Assembly (NCBI GenBank): GCA_003433295.1
Contig: CP016202.1
Location: 950,104-988,760 of the forward strand
DNA length: 38,657 nt
Origin: Eubacterium minutum ATCC 700079
GTDB taxonomy: Bacteria > Bacillota > Clostridia > Peptostreptococcales > Anaerovoracaceae
Direction of reading: 5' to 3'
Under the pieces are notes generated by a model. That model made no database searches. It was not told the DNA's origin and saw only the letters and a list, made by a program, of their open reading frames with translations. Positions 24,190-33,756 of this stretch are shown piece after piece. Position 1 is the stretch's first letter; the number at the start of each line of letters is the position of its first letter. A program made the position numbers and the translations under genes.

Positions 24190-25758
24190 CTAAAGTGCTT
24201 CAAGTTCCTTGAGTTCCTTTTCGATATCGAGCCTCGGGAAAAGCGCATTCCCCCTGCACACCTTATTTCCGTTTATCATGTCAAACACAAAGGCATCTTC
24301 CCACTTCACCACGCCGTCTATGCCAAGCTGCCTGCGGATCTCTTCCGTGGTGCTGTGCATGTACGGATAGATCAGAATCGAAATTATGCGTATTGCCTCC
24401 GCCAGATTGTGAAGACAAGTATTCAACTCTTCTCTGCGGGTTTCATCTTTCGCCAGTATCCACGGCGTTTTTTCATCTATGTATTTATTTGCCCGGCGCA
24501 CAAGGATCCATATGCTCTCAAGCGCGTTGTTAAATGCAAACTCATTCATGTGTTTTTCCACCTCGGAGCCGGCTGAGGTTGCGATTTTTTTCAGATCAAT
24601 GTCCGTATCGTCTTCGTAAACCGCAGGCGGAATGATACCTTGGCAATATTTTTCAAGCATGGCAGTGGTTCTTGATACCAAATTCCCGAGATCGTTCGCC
24701 AGATCGAAGTTCATCCTCTTCAGCATCACCTCATTGGTAAATACTCCGTCCTGACCGAACGTGTACTCTCTGAGCAAAAAGTACTTGAGCGCGTCTATCC
24801 CGTATCTTTCTATGAGAACGACAGGATCCACAACGTTGCCCTTGGACTTGCTCATCTTGCCGCCGTCTATCAAAAGCCAGCCGTGCCCCAGCACCTGCTT
24901 TGGAAGAGGCAAGTCGAGCGACATCAGCATTGCGGGCCAGATTATGGAATGAAACCTTACGATTTCCTTTCCGACCAAATGAACATCCGCCGGCCAATAT
25001 TTGTCGAACTCCTGCGGCGAATCCGGATATCCCAATGCGGTTATGTAGTTTGTGAGCGCATCAAGCCATACATATATGACGTGACCCGGATCTACAGGTA
25101 CACGTATCCCCCAGTCGAAACTCGATCTGGATATGCATAGATCCTCAAGTCCCTGCTTAACAAACTCGGTCATCTCATTTCTTCTAGTATCCGGTTTTAA
25201 AAAATCGGGATTTTCCTCAAAAAGCTGTAAAATCCTGTCCCGGTATTTTGACATGCGGAAAAAATACGCATCCTCCTGCGCTTTCTGAACAGGTCTTCCG
25301 CAGTCCGGGCAGCGTCCGTCTTCGAGCTGGCTCTCCGTCCAGAACGACTCGCACGGCGTACAATACCAGCCCTCATATTTGCCCTTATATATGTCCCCTT
25401 TGGCGTTCATTTTATTGAAAATCTCTTGAACGCGGCTCACATGTCTTTCTTCCGTGGTTCTGATAAAATCGTCGTAGGAGATTTCCATGGTGCCCCAGAG
25501 TTTTTTTATCCCCGAAACCACTTTATCGACATATTCCTGAGGCGATACGCCCTCCTTGTCGGCAATCTGCTTTATCTTAAGTCCGTGTTCATCTGTTCCC
25601 GTCAGGAAGTGAACATCGTAGCCCGAAAGTCTCTTGAACCTTGCCATGGCGTCCGCCATTACGGTGCAATACGTGTGTCCTATGTGCAGGTTGGCACTCG
25701 GATAATATATCGGCGTGGTAATGTAATACGTTCCTTTGCTTGTCTTTGTATCTGCCAT
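24190..25758 (-). CDS. metG: Methionyl-tRNA synthetase
   Basis: A 522-residue class I synthetase that charges tRNA-Met. It has HIGH (25-28), a four-cysteine zinc knuckle (Cys133, Cys136, Cys150, Cys153), KMSKS (301-305) and an all-alpha anticodon domain. It ends near residue 520 and so lacks the C-terminal EMAP/Trbp111 tRNA-binding domain found in the ~650-residue Bacillus type. AGGGGA lies 8 bases before the ATG. No T-box leader is visible in the short gap to the lan terminator. It is the first housekeeping gene after the lanthipeptide operon. Confidence 0.97.
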   Translation of the reverse strand: MADTKTSKGTYYITTPIYYPSANLHIGHTYCTVMADAMARFKRLSGYDVHFLTGTDEHGLKIKQIADKEGVSPQEYVDKVVSGIKKLWGTMEISYDDFIRTTEERHVSRVQEIFNKMNAKGDIYKGKYEGWYCTPCESFWTESQLEDGRCPDCGRPVQKAQEDAYFFRMSKYRDRILQLFEENPDFLKPDTRRNEMTEFVKQGLEDLCISRSSFDWGIRVPVDPGHVIYVWLDALTNYITALGYPDSPQEFDKYWPADVHLVGKEIVRFHSIIWPAMLMSLDLPLPKQVLGHGWLLIDGGKMSKSKGNVVDPVVLIERYGIDALKYFLLREYTFGQDGVFTNEVMLKRMNFDLANDLGNLVSRTTAMLEKYCQGIIPPAVYEDDTDIDLKKIATSAGSEVEKHMNEFAFNNALESIWILVRRANKYIDEKTPWILAKDETRREELNTCLHNLAEAIRIISILIYPYMHSTTEEIRRQLGIDGVVKWEDAFVFDMINGNKVCRGNALFPRLDIEKELKELEAL

Positions 25759-25832
25759 AATGTAATTCCCCTAATTCCTTTCCTCAAGTCCCGCCCGAGA
25801 CGCGGGGTCGTTAACGCCTAACATGGTATCAC

Positions 25833-25866
25833 AAAAGCCCCCGTTCCTCAAGCCTTGAACAGGGGC
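25833..25866 (-). terminator. Intrinsic terminator of the lanthipeptide operon
   Basis: Read on the minus strand, GCCCCTGTTC pairs with GAACGGGGGC over ten positions (one U-G pair) around a ten-base loop, followed by TTTTGTG. It lies about 15 bases after the lanT stop and upstream of metG, so it should insulate metG from lan transcription. Confidence 0.85.
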
Positions 25867-25881
25867 AGGGTACAGATGATT

Positions 25882-27648
25882 TCAATCCTGTAGCATATAA
25901 AGTCTTTCATATTCACTTGATGACTTAATCAGTTCTTCGTGGCCACCCGTTCCGTCAATTTCCCCTTCTTTTAAAACAATAATTTTGTTGGCATTATGGA
26001 TAAAGTGATTAAACTTATGGACTATCACCACACCGATTTTATTCCTGAACGCTTTCTCATACAATTGCGCCATCTCATATTCGGATATAGCATCCAATGC
26101 CGCATTGGGTTCATCTAAAAAATACAAATCCGCATCTCTGATAAATGCTCTTGCCAGTGCAATTTTCTGCCACTGACCATACGATAATTCTTTTCCCATC
26201 TCAAACCAGTACCCGAGTTGTGTGTCTATGCCTTTCTCCTGTTCCGATATCAAAGTCTCAAGGCCAAAGTTCCTGCATGCCTCCATTATTATGTGATTCT
26301 TATCTATCACCGCCAAATTGCTGTAACATACATTTTCCCTTATGGTTGCCTCATATTTGCTGAAATCCTGAAATAATGCACCTATACATTCAGTATAATT
26401 CCTCTTATCTATATCTCTAAGATTTTTGCCGTTAACCAGAATTTCTCCTTCATATTCATCGTAGAATCCCAAAAGAATTTTCATCAAAGTACTTTTCCCG
26501 CTTCCATTCCTACCCACTATTGCAACAAAATCCCCTTCTTTCATGGATAAATTGATATTCTTCAGTACATATTCATTACCTTGTTTATATTTGAACGAAA
26601 GACTTCTGACTTCAATGGATTCTATTTTATCTATTTTTAATCCTTCGCCCTTCTCCTCTTCTTCAAGTTCAAGGAAATCAAACAGTTGGTTTATGAACAT
26701 CCCCGATTTATTCAAATCCGCCATGGTCTGAATTACACTTTGTATTTGATCTTTTGATGAAACCATCGCTCTTGTATACGTAATCACATCGCCGATCAAA
26801 ATATTACCCAAATATCCGCAATATATCGTGTAAGCAAACAATCCACCTATCAGTGCCTGTTCCAGTATGCTGAACAGCAACGTAAATCGGATCCTCTTGC
26901 CTGATATGTATAAATCCTGCTTTGCAAAATGTCTTGAGAGCGACTCGAACTTACCGATAAAATGAGAAAACAGGTCATACAATTTCAATTCTTTATAGTT
27001 GAATCCACATGTTATGATATACCCGTCATACCAAGCTTTTCTTTCATCGTTGGTTCTTTTCTTAATCATATTGAACTCTTCAACATTAATCTTATTGCTT
27101 ATTATAAAGCGTATTATCGGTATTATTATAAGGAAAGGAACTATCCAGACCCTAAAAGAAAACACGATAATAATATATGAAACACACGTAACAAGCGTTC
27201 CGACTATGGACATCACGGTATCAAAATATGTTACGATACCTCCCTCGGTTTGATTCTCCGCACGCTGCATCATATCGTAAGTCTCACTGCTTTCATAATC
27301 CTGCAGACTAAGCCGGGAAGCCTTGTTCAACACCTCCTTTTTCATCTCTATATTAAATTTCAATGTGAATTTCGTTTTATAGTATCCGGTAGCAGAGTTA
27401 ATCAGAACCTCCACCAATCCGATCAGAAGGTAAAGAGCGATAAGAGCAAATATATAATTCAAGTTCCCGATCTGTGACTGAATTGAATTTATGATAGCTT
27501 GCATGACCTTAAGTGAAAGTGCCGGGAAGAGTCCGGTAAATATAACTGTACCAGCTATTATATATAAATATTTTTTATCCACACGTCCAATCAGCCTAAC
27601 ACTTTTCCCAACGGTGCGCAGTACGGACATAGCACTTGACTTTTTCAT
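25882..27648 (-). CDS. lanT: Class I lanthipeptide exporter LanT
   Basis: A half-size ABC exporter (588 residues from the ATG at 27648) that should secrete the modified precursors. I prefer this ATG because AAAGGTG lies at the right distance; a GTG three codons earlier overlaps that site. The membrane domain spans about 1-320. The ATPase domain has Walker A GRNGSGKST (379-387), signature LSYGQWQ (488-494), Walker B LYFLDEP (508-514) and the switch His544. It has no N-terminal C39 peptidase domain, so like NisT it cannot remove leaders itself. It is the last gene of the operon, 20 bases after lanC. Confidence 0.92.
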   Translation of the reverse strand: MKKSSAMSVLRTVGKSVRLIGRVDKKYLYIIAGTVIFTGLFPALSLKVMQAIINSIQSQIGNLNYIFALIALYLLIGLVEVLINSATGYYKTKFTLKFNIEMKKEVLNKASRLSLQDYESSETYDMMQRAENQTEGGIVTYFDTVMSIVGTLVTCVSYIIIVFSFRVWIVPFLIIIPIIRFIISNKINVEEFNMIKKRTNDERKAWYDGYIITCGFNYKELKLYDLFSHFIGKFESLSRHFAKQDLYISGKRIRFTLLFSILEQALIGGLFAYTIYCGYLGNILIGDVITYTRAMVSSKDQIQSVIQTMADLNKSGMFINQLFDFLELEEEEKGEGLKIDKIESIEVRSLSFKYKQGNEYVLKNINLSMKEGDFVAIVGRNGSGKSTLMKILLGFYDEYEGEILVNGKNLRDIDKRNYTECIGALFQDFSKYEATIRENVCYSNLAVIDKNHIIMEACRNFGLETLISEQEKGIDTQLGYWFEMGKELSYGQWQKIALARAFIRDADLYFLDEPNAALDAISEYEMAQLYEKAFRNKIGVVIVHKFNHFIHNANKIIVLKEGEIDGTGGHEELIKSSSEYERLYMLQD

Positions 27649-27667
27649 TGTTTTCACCTTTCAAACT

Positions 27668-28975
27668 CTATCCTATCATAAGCAACTTTCTGTATTCAGT
27701 AACTCCGTAAAACAGTTCCGCAAAACAGGCAACAATACCGGTCACTCCGTTCAGAAGTGAATATTCACCTATGTATCCTTCCAAATGCCCCTCATCATTT
27801 TCTATCTGATCGGGAAATGATTCGGCTATTTTGGTACTGTATTCACTAAGGCGTATTATCTCTTTCACATGAGTCTCCACACTTTTCCTAAGTCCCGTTC
27901 CTTCTTCTTCGTTCAAAATCAGGAGCTTTCCTGCCAAGAGACTAGCATATCCGTGACATATTGCCGGACTGAGCAGATACCATTTTTCTATCTTTAGACT
28001 CATAGCTTTTACAAGTTCTTTCTTCAGATCCTCTTCCTCTTTCCGCCGACCCATATTTGCTGCGGTTATGATAAGTCCACACAGTACGCCTGTATTTCCA
28101 TAACACCAACTGGCAGCATACTGTATCTCATCATGTCTAACCTTCTTCTTCAAAAATGATTCATAAGAAAGCTGGCTCGGCCAATACCACACCCCATTTT
28201 CTTCGATTCTGAAATCGTCGTAAAACTTTTTCAATCTCACTATTGCATCTTTCACTTCAATATCGTTATAACCCCTTGCATAAGCCTTTGAAAGTGCCGT
28301 CAAAGGTGCCACCATGCCGTGTGACATCCCAAAATTGAAATTTCCATTGGGAAATTCCTTTTTTTCTATATCCAAAAATTGTTTTTCCGGTTTAATATGG
28401 AAGTTATAAACTTCCGATCCCTTATATTCATGCTTACCGGTTAATTTAACAAGATAATCAATCATCTCATATATGCTTTTCTTGTAAAGCTCTTTCGGCA
28501 ACCTTCCACAATCAAGCAAATAATACAAATTACCTGCGATACCTGAAATACAGTCATAGTCATTGCATTCCGTCTGAGTGAAATCATATGATGAATTGTG
28601 CAGTTTCTCATACACCCCCTCCATCAGCAGCATATTCAAATTCGAAGAAAAATTTTTCAGTCTGCCCGTCACTTTCGAATAATAATTGACGCAAAAACAA
28701 GCATATCCATATCCCGATATCATTGAATAATTCTCACGATGAATCCCGTATCTTTCCACGTATTCTTTTATCGTTAAACACACACTGTAGCCTATTTCTT
28801 CCCATTTTTCATATTTGTAATTTATTTCCATCGCAATGCACGAAAGCAATAGGTAATCATATATGCACATCGACTCCGACACATTGTTTTCAAATTCTTT
28901 TTCCGCTTTATCAAATGCTTTTTTGATATACCTTTTTGCGAGTTCTCCAGTTTCTTTGTTAGTCGATTCATACAT
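27668..28975 (-). CDS. lanC: Lanthipeptide cyclase LanC
   Basis: A 435-residue LanC that joins cysteine thiols to dehydrated Ser/Thr, making lanthionine rings. Zinc ligands are Cys291 in SWCYGNTG and Cys340-His341 in AICHGYAS. The alpha-toroid repeats are visible as DCISGIAGN, GMSHGMVAPL (His219) and SLLNGVTGIVACF. The ATG at 28975 has GGGAGG seven bases upstream and starts 20 bases after protease 1. It works with LanB on all three precursors, since it is the only cyclase in view. Confidence 0.95.
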   Translation of the reverse strand: MYESTNKETGELAKRYIKKAFDKAEKEFENNVSESMCIYDYLLLSCIAMEINYKYEKWEEIGYSVCLTIKEYVERYGIHRENYSMISGYGYACFCVNYYSKVTGRLKNFSSNLNMLLMEGVYEKLHNSSYDFTQTECNDYDCISGIAGNLYYLLDCGRLPKELYKKSIYEMIDYLVKLTGKHEYKGSEVYNFHIKPEKQFLDIEKKEFPNGNFNFGMSHGMVAPLTALSKAYARGYNDIEVKDAIVRLKKFYDDFRIEENGVWYWPSQLSYESFLKKKVRHDEIQYAASWCYGNTGVLCGLIITAANMGRRKEEEDLKKELVKAMSLKIEKWYLLSPAICHGYASLLAGKLLILNEEEGTGLRKSVETHVKEIIRLSEYSTKIAESFPDQIENDEGHLEGYIGEYSLLNGVTGIVACFAELFYGVTEYRKLLMIG

Positions 28976-28994
28976 ACTTACGCCTCCCTCTCAT

Positions 28995-30959
28995 TCAGCG
29001 TCTCTTACCATCAAAAGGTTTTTTATCCAAAATGAGTTTCACTGCTTTCTCGACAAGTTCATCTCTTCCGTCGGCAAGCCCCTTTACCGTAGGTTTGACT
29101 TCTATGTCAGGCTTGACTCCGACCCTCTGAAGCTGCTTGTTGCCGGGATATGACTTGCTAACATTCGCCGAAAAAAAGCACCCCAGTTTTCCCGGCAGGG
29201 TTATTTCAGTGGCGGCTCCGTTTGCCCCCACCGTTCCGGTACCTATTATTATTGAGTTCGGGCACTTGCGAATCGCAAGTGCGGCAAGCTCGTATTTACT
29301 CATCGTTCTTTCATCTATGATTACAACCACTCGCCCCTTATACATAGGTCGTCTCCGTTCTTTTCCTCTCCATGTATTGATAATACCGTTATTCATCATA
29401 TCGCTATAGCTTAGTATTTCTCTTAGATTTTTTCGTTTGCTGATTATTCTAAAGTTTTTTCCCCATGCGCCTCTACCGCATGAGCCTACCGGTTTTTCGG
29501 CAAATGCTCCGGGTATAAATCGATTTGCAGAATAAATACCCCAGTATTTTTTAGATTTTGACAGTAAATACTGCGGAAGACTATATGCGATTAATGCCGG
29601 CTGTGCATACCTTAAATCCACTATTATTCCTTTTGTATCTTTGAATTTGCTCATAGTATCATCCAGCCTTTTTACTCCATTCCCTTTTTCTTTTATGTAG
29701 CCTATCGTTCCATCTTTCATAAACTCACTTTTTCCGCCGTCAAAATACTTCACTTGCTCTATATTGGGAATATACTCGCATTCTTCATCGCATTGTTTCT
29801 TTTTGCCATCCCTCACTACTACGAATTTTGCTTTAGGTGTTTTTGAAGCGAACAAGCGTACAAAGGCATTGCGGTATCTTCCTTCCACAGACACAGATAA
29901 ATACCTTGAACATCTCTTCATTCGCTTTTCTATGCTTTCTTCATTTACCGATAAGATTACATCTCCACTCTTAAGTCCGTTTTTTGAAAAGCTTCTTTCA
30001 ACGACCCATTTACCGTCTAAATAAGTTGCTGTAATGGATGGCATATATGACCCAAGGTATTTGTCAAGCACTCCTTGTTTATCATTGAAAAACGTATGAG
30101 TATCATGTATGTGAGTCGTAAGGTTCGCTATTGACAGCGAGTAGGACTTATGATCTTTCCCTGTGGCAAGTTCAGGAATCTTCTTCAAAAGGACATCGTC
30201 CCAATTTTCTCCTATTATATTTTTATTGCCGTCAAAGTACTCTATTATGTTCCAATACCTGAACAGGGAAAGCAACCTCATGCCCGAATCGTTATACTTC
30301 ATATCGTTTCCCGTTTCACAATCCATCGATACATTTATCAAATCAAAGTCTTCGGGACCCATTTTTTTTATATATACCGAATAGCCTTTTTCCCCTATCT
30401 TCTTTACTTTAGAGAGTCTCTTGAGATATTCGGAAAGTCTGTTCCCGAGTAAGCCTTTATCTTCTATCCAGCTCATATCGGTTCTGTAATATTCGTTCTT
30501 TACATCCCTATCGTATTCTTGCTGTTCCTCAGTATCCAATTCCTCTATCTTAAAAGGGAATTTCTCAAGCCACGCCGCCATGGCTTGATTGGCTTTATCC
30601 TTTGACTTTGCGGCAAGCACCCTCGGCATTACCCTGAAAAGCTCCGCATCCCAGTTTAGCTTGCCGTCTGTAATCTTTGGATGTCTGTACTTTACATATC
30701 CCCATACCTTTGCAAGTACGTACAGATTATGCTGTTGCGCCTTGTTCATTTCGGTTATTCTTATCTTGCTGTCGTTGATAAATTCAGTGTCTTTCTTGCG
30801 TTCCGTATTGGCACTTAACTTTCGCGCGTTTTCATAACTGTCCTCAAGCAAATCCCATTCATTGGAGACCATATCCGGTAATAGTCTTATGACTATTACG
30901 AGGATTATAAGAAAAAATATCATCATCAATATTTTCTTTTTTTTGAATTTCTTTTCCAC
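28995..30959 (-). CDS. Membrane-anchored S41 family protease 1 (paired with lanA1)
   Basis: A 654-residue protein starting at a GTG with AGAGGAG ten bases upstream. A basic N-terminus and one membrane helix (about 10-28) should place the rest outside the cell. An N-terminal domain with VWGYVKYRHP (85-94) is followed by HDTHT (His288), a PDZ-like segment (about 325-345, SGDVILSVNEESIEKR) and the S41 core with nucleophile Ser554 in TMSKYELAA. Ala579 occupies the position of the Lys of Ser-Lys C-terminal processing proteases, so a Ser-His type as in tricorn or nisin resistance protein is likely. It is more divergent than proteases 2 and 3. A weak promoter-like match (TATAAT at 31052-31057) lies upstream. 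The role is either immunity or leader cleavage. Confidence 0.87.
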   Translation of the reverse strand: MEKKFKKKKILMMIFFLIILVIVIRLLPDMVSNEWDLLEDSYENARKLSANTERKKDTEFINDSKIRITEMNKAQQHNLYVLAKVWGYVKYRHPKITDGKLNWDAELFRVMPRVLAAKSKDKANQAMAAWLEKFPFKIEELDTEEQQEYDRDVKNEYYRTDMSWIEDKGLLGNRLSEYLKRLSKVKKIGEKGYSVYIKKMGPEDFDLINVSMDCETGNDMKYNDSGMRLLSLFRYWNIIEYFDGNKNIIGENWDDVLLKKIPELATGKDHKSYSLSIANLTTHIHDTHTFFNDKQGVLDKYLGSYMPSITATYLDGKWVVERSFSKNGLKSGDVILSVNEESIEKRMKRCSRYLSVSVEGRYRNAFVRLFASKTPKAKFVVVRDGKKKQCDEECEYIPNIEQVKYFDGGKSEFMKDGTIGYIKEKGNGVKRLDDTMSKFKDTKGIIVDLRYAQPALIAYSLPQYLLSKSKKYWGIYSANRFIPGAFAEKPVGSCGRGAWGKNFRIISKRKNLREILSYSDMMNNGIINTWRGKERRRPMYKGRVVVIIDERTMSKYELAALAIRKCPNSIIIGTGTVGANGAATEITLPGKLGCFFSANVSKSYPGNKQLQRVGVKPDIEVKPTVKGLADGRDELVEKAVKLILDKKPFDGKRR

Positions 30960-31083
30960 AACTTAACATCTCCTCTTGCTTTAAGTAAAATGTTAATTTT
31001 CACTATAACAGTGCGAATAACCCTTTGCATTACAACTTCCACTTATTTTAAATTATATTCCACCTACATGCCTTATCTTCAAG

Positions 31084-31305
31084 CTAACATCTTATCTGTG
31101 CCAAGCCACATCCCTTTTTATGACAGGACGCAGCCGGAATTTTAGTCTTTCCTAACGTTGGCACTTTGCATTTGCGCGTGCAGTTACATGTACGAGCACA
31201 AGTATGCGTCGTCACCGTTGTAGTTATTACGCTTGCCACATCCTCATATTCTTCTGATTGGCTTGTTATTTTTAAATCCAGATCAAAATCTTTGTAGTCT
31301 TCCAT
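31084..31305 (-). CDS. lanA1: Class I lanthipeptide precursor LanA1 (seven cysteines)
   Basis: A 73-residue precursor with AGGAG six bases before the ATG. The leader has the nisin-type box FDLDL (7-11) for LanB/LanC binding, then an acidic stretch to about residue 23. The core is Thr-rich (TTTVTTHT, 28-35) with cysteines at 36, 40, 42, 46, 61, 66 and 73. CTRKC (42-46) matches the place of nisin ring B (CTPGC). It ends in AQIRC like the other two precursors but has Leu68 where they have Thr67, so the last ring must form differently. No PR, PQ or GG cleavage site is visible. It sits before protease 1 in the operon. Confidence 0.9.
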   Translation of the reverse strand: MEDYKDFDLDLKITSQSEEYEDVASVITTTVTTHTCARTCNCTRKCKVPTLGKTKIPAASCHKKGCGLAQIRC

Positions 31306-31353
31306 GTTTTTCTCCTTATTTGATTTTTAATCTAACAAAGGTTATTCGCACAT

Positions 31354-31380
31354 CAATATCGGTGCTCACACCGGATATTG
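31354..31380 (-). promoter_or_regulatory. Cassette hairpin 1 (upstream of lanA1)
   Basis: Arms CAATATCGGTG and CACCGGATATTG pair over eleven positions with one bulged G and loop CTCA. It begins five bases after the stop of protease 2 and lies about 50 bases before lanA1. There is no T-run after it on the minus strand, so it is not a classical terminator. A neighbouring CAATAT could pair alternatively with ATATTG. Confidence 0.7.
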
Positions 31381-31385
31381 CAATA

Positions 31386-33344
31386 TCATTTAGCCTTGCT
31401 AAAAGGCTTTTTATCCAAAATGAGTTTCACTGCTTTCTCCACAAGTTCATCTCTTCCGTCGGCAAGTCCCTTAACCGTAGGTTTGACTTCTATGTCAGGC
31501 TTTACTCCGACCCTCTGAAGCTGCTTATTGCCGGGATATGACTTGCTAACATTCGCCGTGAAGAGGGCTTCCAATTCTCCCGGTAATGTCATTTCAGCGG
31601 CAGCCCCGTTTGCTCCCACCGTGCCGCTTCCTATTATTATTGAGTTCGGGCTCTTTCGAATCGCAAGTGCGGCAAGCTCATATTTACTCATCGCTCTTTC
31701 ATCTATAATTACAACCACCCGCCCTTTATACATCGGACGCTTCCGCTCTTTCCCTTTCCATGTGTTGATGATACCGTTATTTGTCACATTGCTGTAATTC
31801 AGTGTCTCCATCAGATTCTTGCGCTTGCCTATTTCTCGAAATATCTTTTTTGCAGCTCCTCTTCCGCATACCCATCCATTGATTTCAGTAAACGCCCCCG
31901 GTACAAAACGATTGGCGGCATATACAGTAAGATATTTTTCAGGCTTTGAAAGAAGATACAGCGGCAGACAACTACAAATAAGAGGAGGCTGCAGATACCT
32001 CAAATCCACTATTATTCCTTTAGTATCCTTAAATTTCTCCATTACATCATCCAGTTCTTCATAACCTTCTCCTTCTTCACGTATGTATCCGACCGTGCCG
32101 TCTCTCATGAGTTTGCTTTCATTGTCCACAACATCCGCGTCTGCTTTTGCATCTGCAATATACACGCACGTCGCTTCGCATTGTATCTTTTTACCGTTTC
32201 GCAAAACTTCAAATTTTGCCTTGGTTGTATTTGAACCCAGCAAATTCGCAAACGCATCCCAATATCTGTTGTCTATCGAAACCGACAGATACTTTCTGCA
32301 CCTTTTGATGCGTTTTTCCATACTCTCGCCATTCACCGACAGTATTGTGTCCCCGGGCTTTACGCTGTCTTCGGGAAGTGTTTTTTCAACTACCCACTTG
32401 TTATCTATATTCACTGCGGTAAGTGATGGTATGTATGCCCCAAGGTAAGTATCAAGCACTCTGAACTTATCCACCAGCTGTGTATGAGTGTCATGTATGT
32501 GGATCGTAAGGTTCGCCATGGAAAGTGAGTATGACTCATGATCTTTCCCCGTGGCAAGTTCAGGAATCTTCTTCAAAAGGACATCGTCCCAATTTTCTCC
32601 TATGATATTTTTGTTGCCGTCAAAGTACTCTATTATGTTCCAATACCTGAACAGGGAAAGCAACCTCATGCCCGAATCGTCATATTTCATATCGTTTCCC
32701 GTTTCACAATCCATTGATACATTTATCAAATCAAAGTCTTCGGGCCCCATTTTCTTCATATATACCGAATAGCCTTTTTCCCCTATCTTCTTTACTTTAG
32801 AGAGTCTCTTGAGATATCCGGAAAGGTTCTTCCCAAGTAGAATTTTATCTTCTATCCAGCTCATATCGGTTCTGTAATATTCGTTCTTTATATTTTTATC
32901 ATATTCTTGCTGTTCTTCGGCGTTCAAGCTCTCTATTTCAAAAGGGAATTTTTCAAGCCACACCGCCATGGCTTGGTTGGCTTTGCCCTTTGACTTTGCG
33001 GCAAGGACTCTCGGCATTATCCTGAAAAGCTCCGCATCCCAGTTGAGCGTGCCGTCCGTGATCTTTGGATGCCTGTACTTTACATACCCCCATACCTTTG
33101 CAAGTACATACAGGTTATGCTGTTGCACCTTGTTTATTTTCGTGATTCTTATCTTACTGTCACTTTTGAACTCGGTGTCCTTCTTACGCTCCGCATTTGC
33201 GCTTATTTTCCTAACATCCAAATACTTATTGTCCAGAAGTTCAAACTCATTGGATATTAAAACTGCCACCACTCCTATAACTATAGCAACGAATATCAGC
33301 AAAGATACGATTACTATTTTCTTTTTGCTACGTTTCTTTTCCAT
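31386..33344 (-). CDS. Membrane-anchored S41 family protease 2 (paired with lanA2)
   Basis: A 652-residue paralogue of proteases 1 and 3, about nine residues in ten identical to protease 3 by eye. It has an N-terminal anchor (about 10-30), VWGYVKYRHP (84-93), HDTHT (His287), PDZ-like PGDTILSVNGESMEKR, Ser553 in AMSKYELAA and Ala578 in GTVGANGAA. The catalytic-domain end, VGVKPDIEVKPTVKGLADGR, is identical in all three. It differs from protease 3 mainly in short patches near the active site (about 455-495 and 580-597). It follows lanA2 by 113 bases. Immunity against, or maturation of, the LanA2 product is inferred from pairing. Confidence 0.87.
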   Translation of the reverse strand: MEKKRSKKKIVIVSLLIFVAIVIGVVAVLISNEFELLDNKYLDVRKISANAERKKDTEFKSDSKIRITKINKVQQHNLYVLAKVWGYVKYRHPKITDGTLNWDAELFRIMPRVLAAKSKGKANQAMAVWLEKFPFEIESLNAEEQQEYDKNIKNEYYRTDMSWIEDKILLGKNLSGYLKRLSKVKKIGEKGYSVYMKKMGPEDFDLINVSMDCETGNDMKYDDSGMRLLSLFRYWNIIEYFDGNKNIIGENWDDVLLKKIPELATGKDHESYSLSMANLTIHIHDTHTQLVDKFRVLDTYLGAYIPSLTAVNIDNKWVVEKTLPEDSVKPGDTILSVNGESMEKRIKRCRKYLSVSIDNRYWDAFANLLGSNTTKAKFEVLRNGKKIQCEATCVYIADAKADADVVDNESKLMRDGTVGYIREEGEGYEELDDVMEKFKDTKGIIVDLRYLQPPLICSCLPLYLLSKPEKYLTVYAANRFVPGAFTEINGWVCGRGAAKKIFREIGKRKNLMETLNYSNVTNNGIINTWKGKERKRPMYKGRVVVIIDERAMSKYELAALAIRKSPNSIIIGSGTVGANGAAAEMTLPGELEALFTANVSKSYPGNKQLQRVGVKPDIEVKPTVKGLADGRDELVEKAVKLILDKKPFSKAK

Positions 33345-33457
33345 GACATTACCTGCGTCTTTCCTTCATCATCTAAAATAGTTGCGGCAAATATCCCTAT
33401 AAAGTAGGTATTTAATCTAAGTTTTGTATTCTAACGAAACAATTGTTTTTCATCAAA

Positions 33458-33676
33458 TTAGCAGCGAATCTGCGCCGTACCCTGAACCTTTTTATAGCAA
33501 GATGCAACAGGTTTCTTTGTCTTGCCCTTGGTTGGCACCGGGCATTTAGGCGTACATTTTATTTTTTTTGAAAGCCAATATGTTGTTGGTGTAAGTGTCG
33601 CACTTGCAGGTTCATCAACGGAATTTTCTTCTGAACTCTTAAGGTCCAAATCGAAATCTTCATACTTATTCCCCAT
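33458..33676 (-). CDS. lanA2: Class I lanthipeptide precursor LanA2
   Basis: A 72-residue precursor. I start at the ATG at 33676 because AGGAGG lies five bases upstream (33682-33687); the frame stays open 17 codons further without support. The leader contains FDLDL (8-12) and the acidic SSEENSVDEP. The core has cysteines 41, 45, 60 and 72. CTPKC (41-45) resembles nisin ring B (CTPGC), and Ser36 is placed to make a ring with Cys41 as in ring A. Thr53 to Cys60 and Thr67 to Cys72 are likely further rings. The core is strongly basic (KGKTKK, YKK). Residues 24-40 differ almost completely from LanA3, while the rest is nearly identical. Confidence 0.93.
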   Translation of the reverse strand: MGNKYEDFDLDLKSSEENSVDEPASATLTPTTYWLSKKIKCTPKCPVPTKGKTKKPVASCYKKVQGTAQIRC

Positions 33677-33724
33677 GTCGTCCTCCTTTCTCCTACTTGT
33701 TCTTTTGGAATATTTGCCGCATAT

Positions 33725-33751
33725 CAATATCGGTGCTCACACCGGATATTG
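33725..33751 (-). promoter_or_regulatory. Cassette hairpin 2 (upstream of lanA2)
   Basis: It is identical to the hairpin at 31354-31380, begins five bases after the stop of protease 3 and lies about 50 bases before lanA2. Together with the overlapping 12-base palindrome ATATTGCAATAT (33746-33757) it offers two mutually exclusive pairings. No T-run follows. Confidence 0.7.
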
Positions 33752-33756
33752 CAATA

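Noticed and set aside
25759-25832. T-box leader before metG
   Set aside because: The gap is only about 75 bases long and holds neither a specifier stem nor a T-box sequence.
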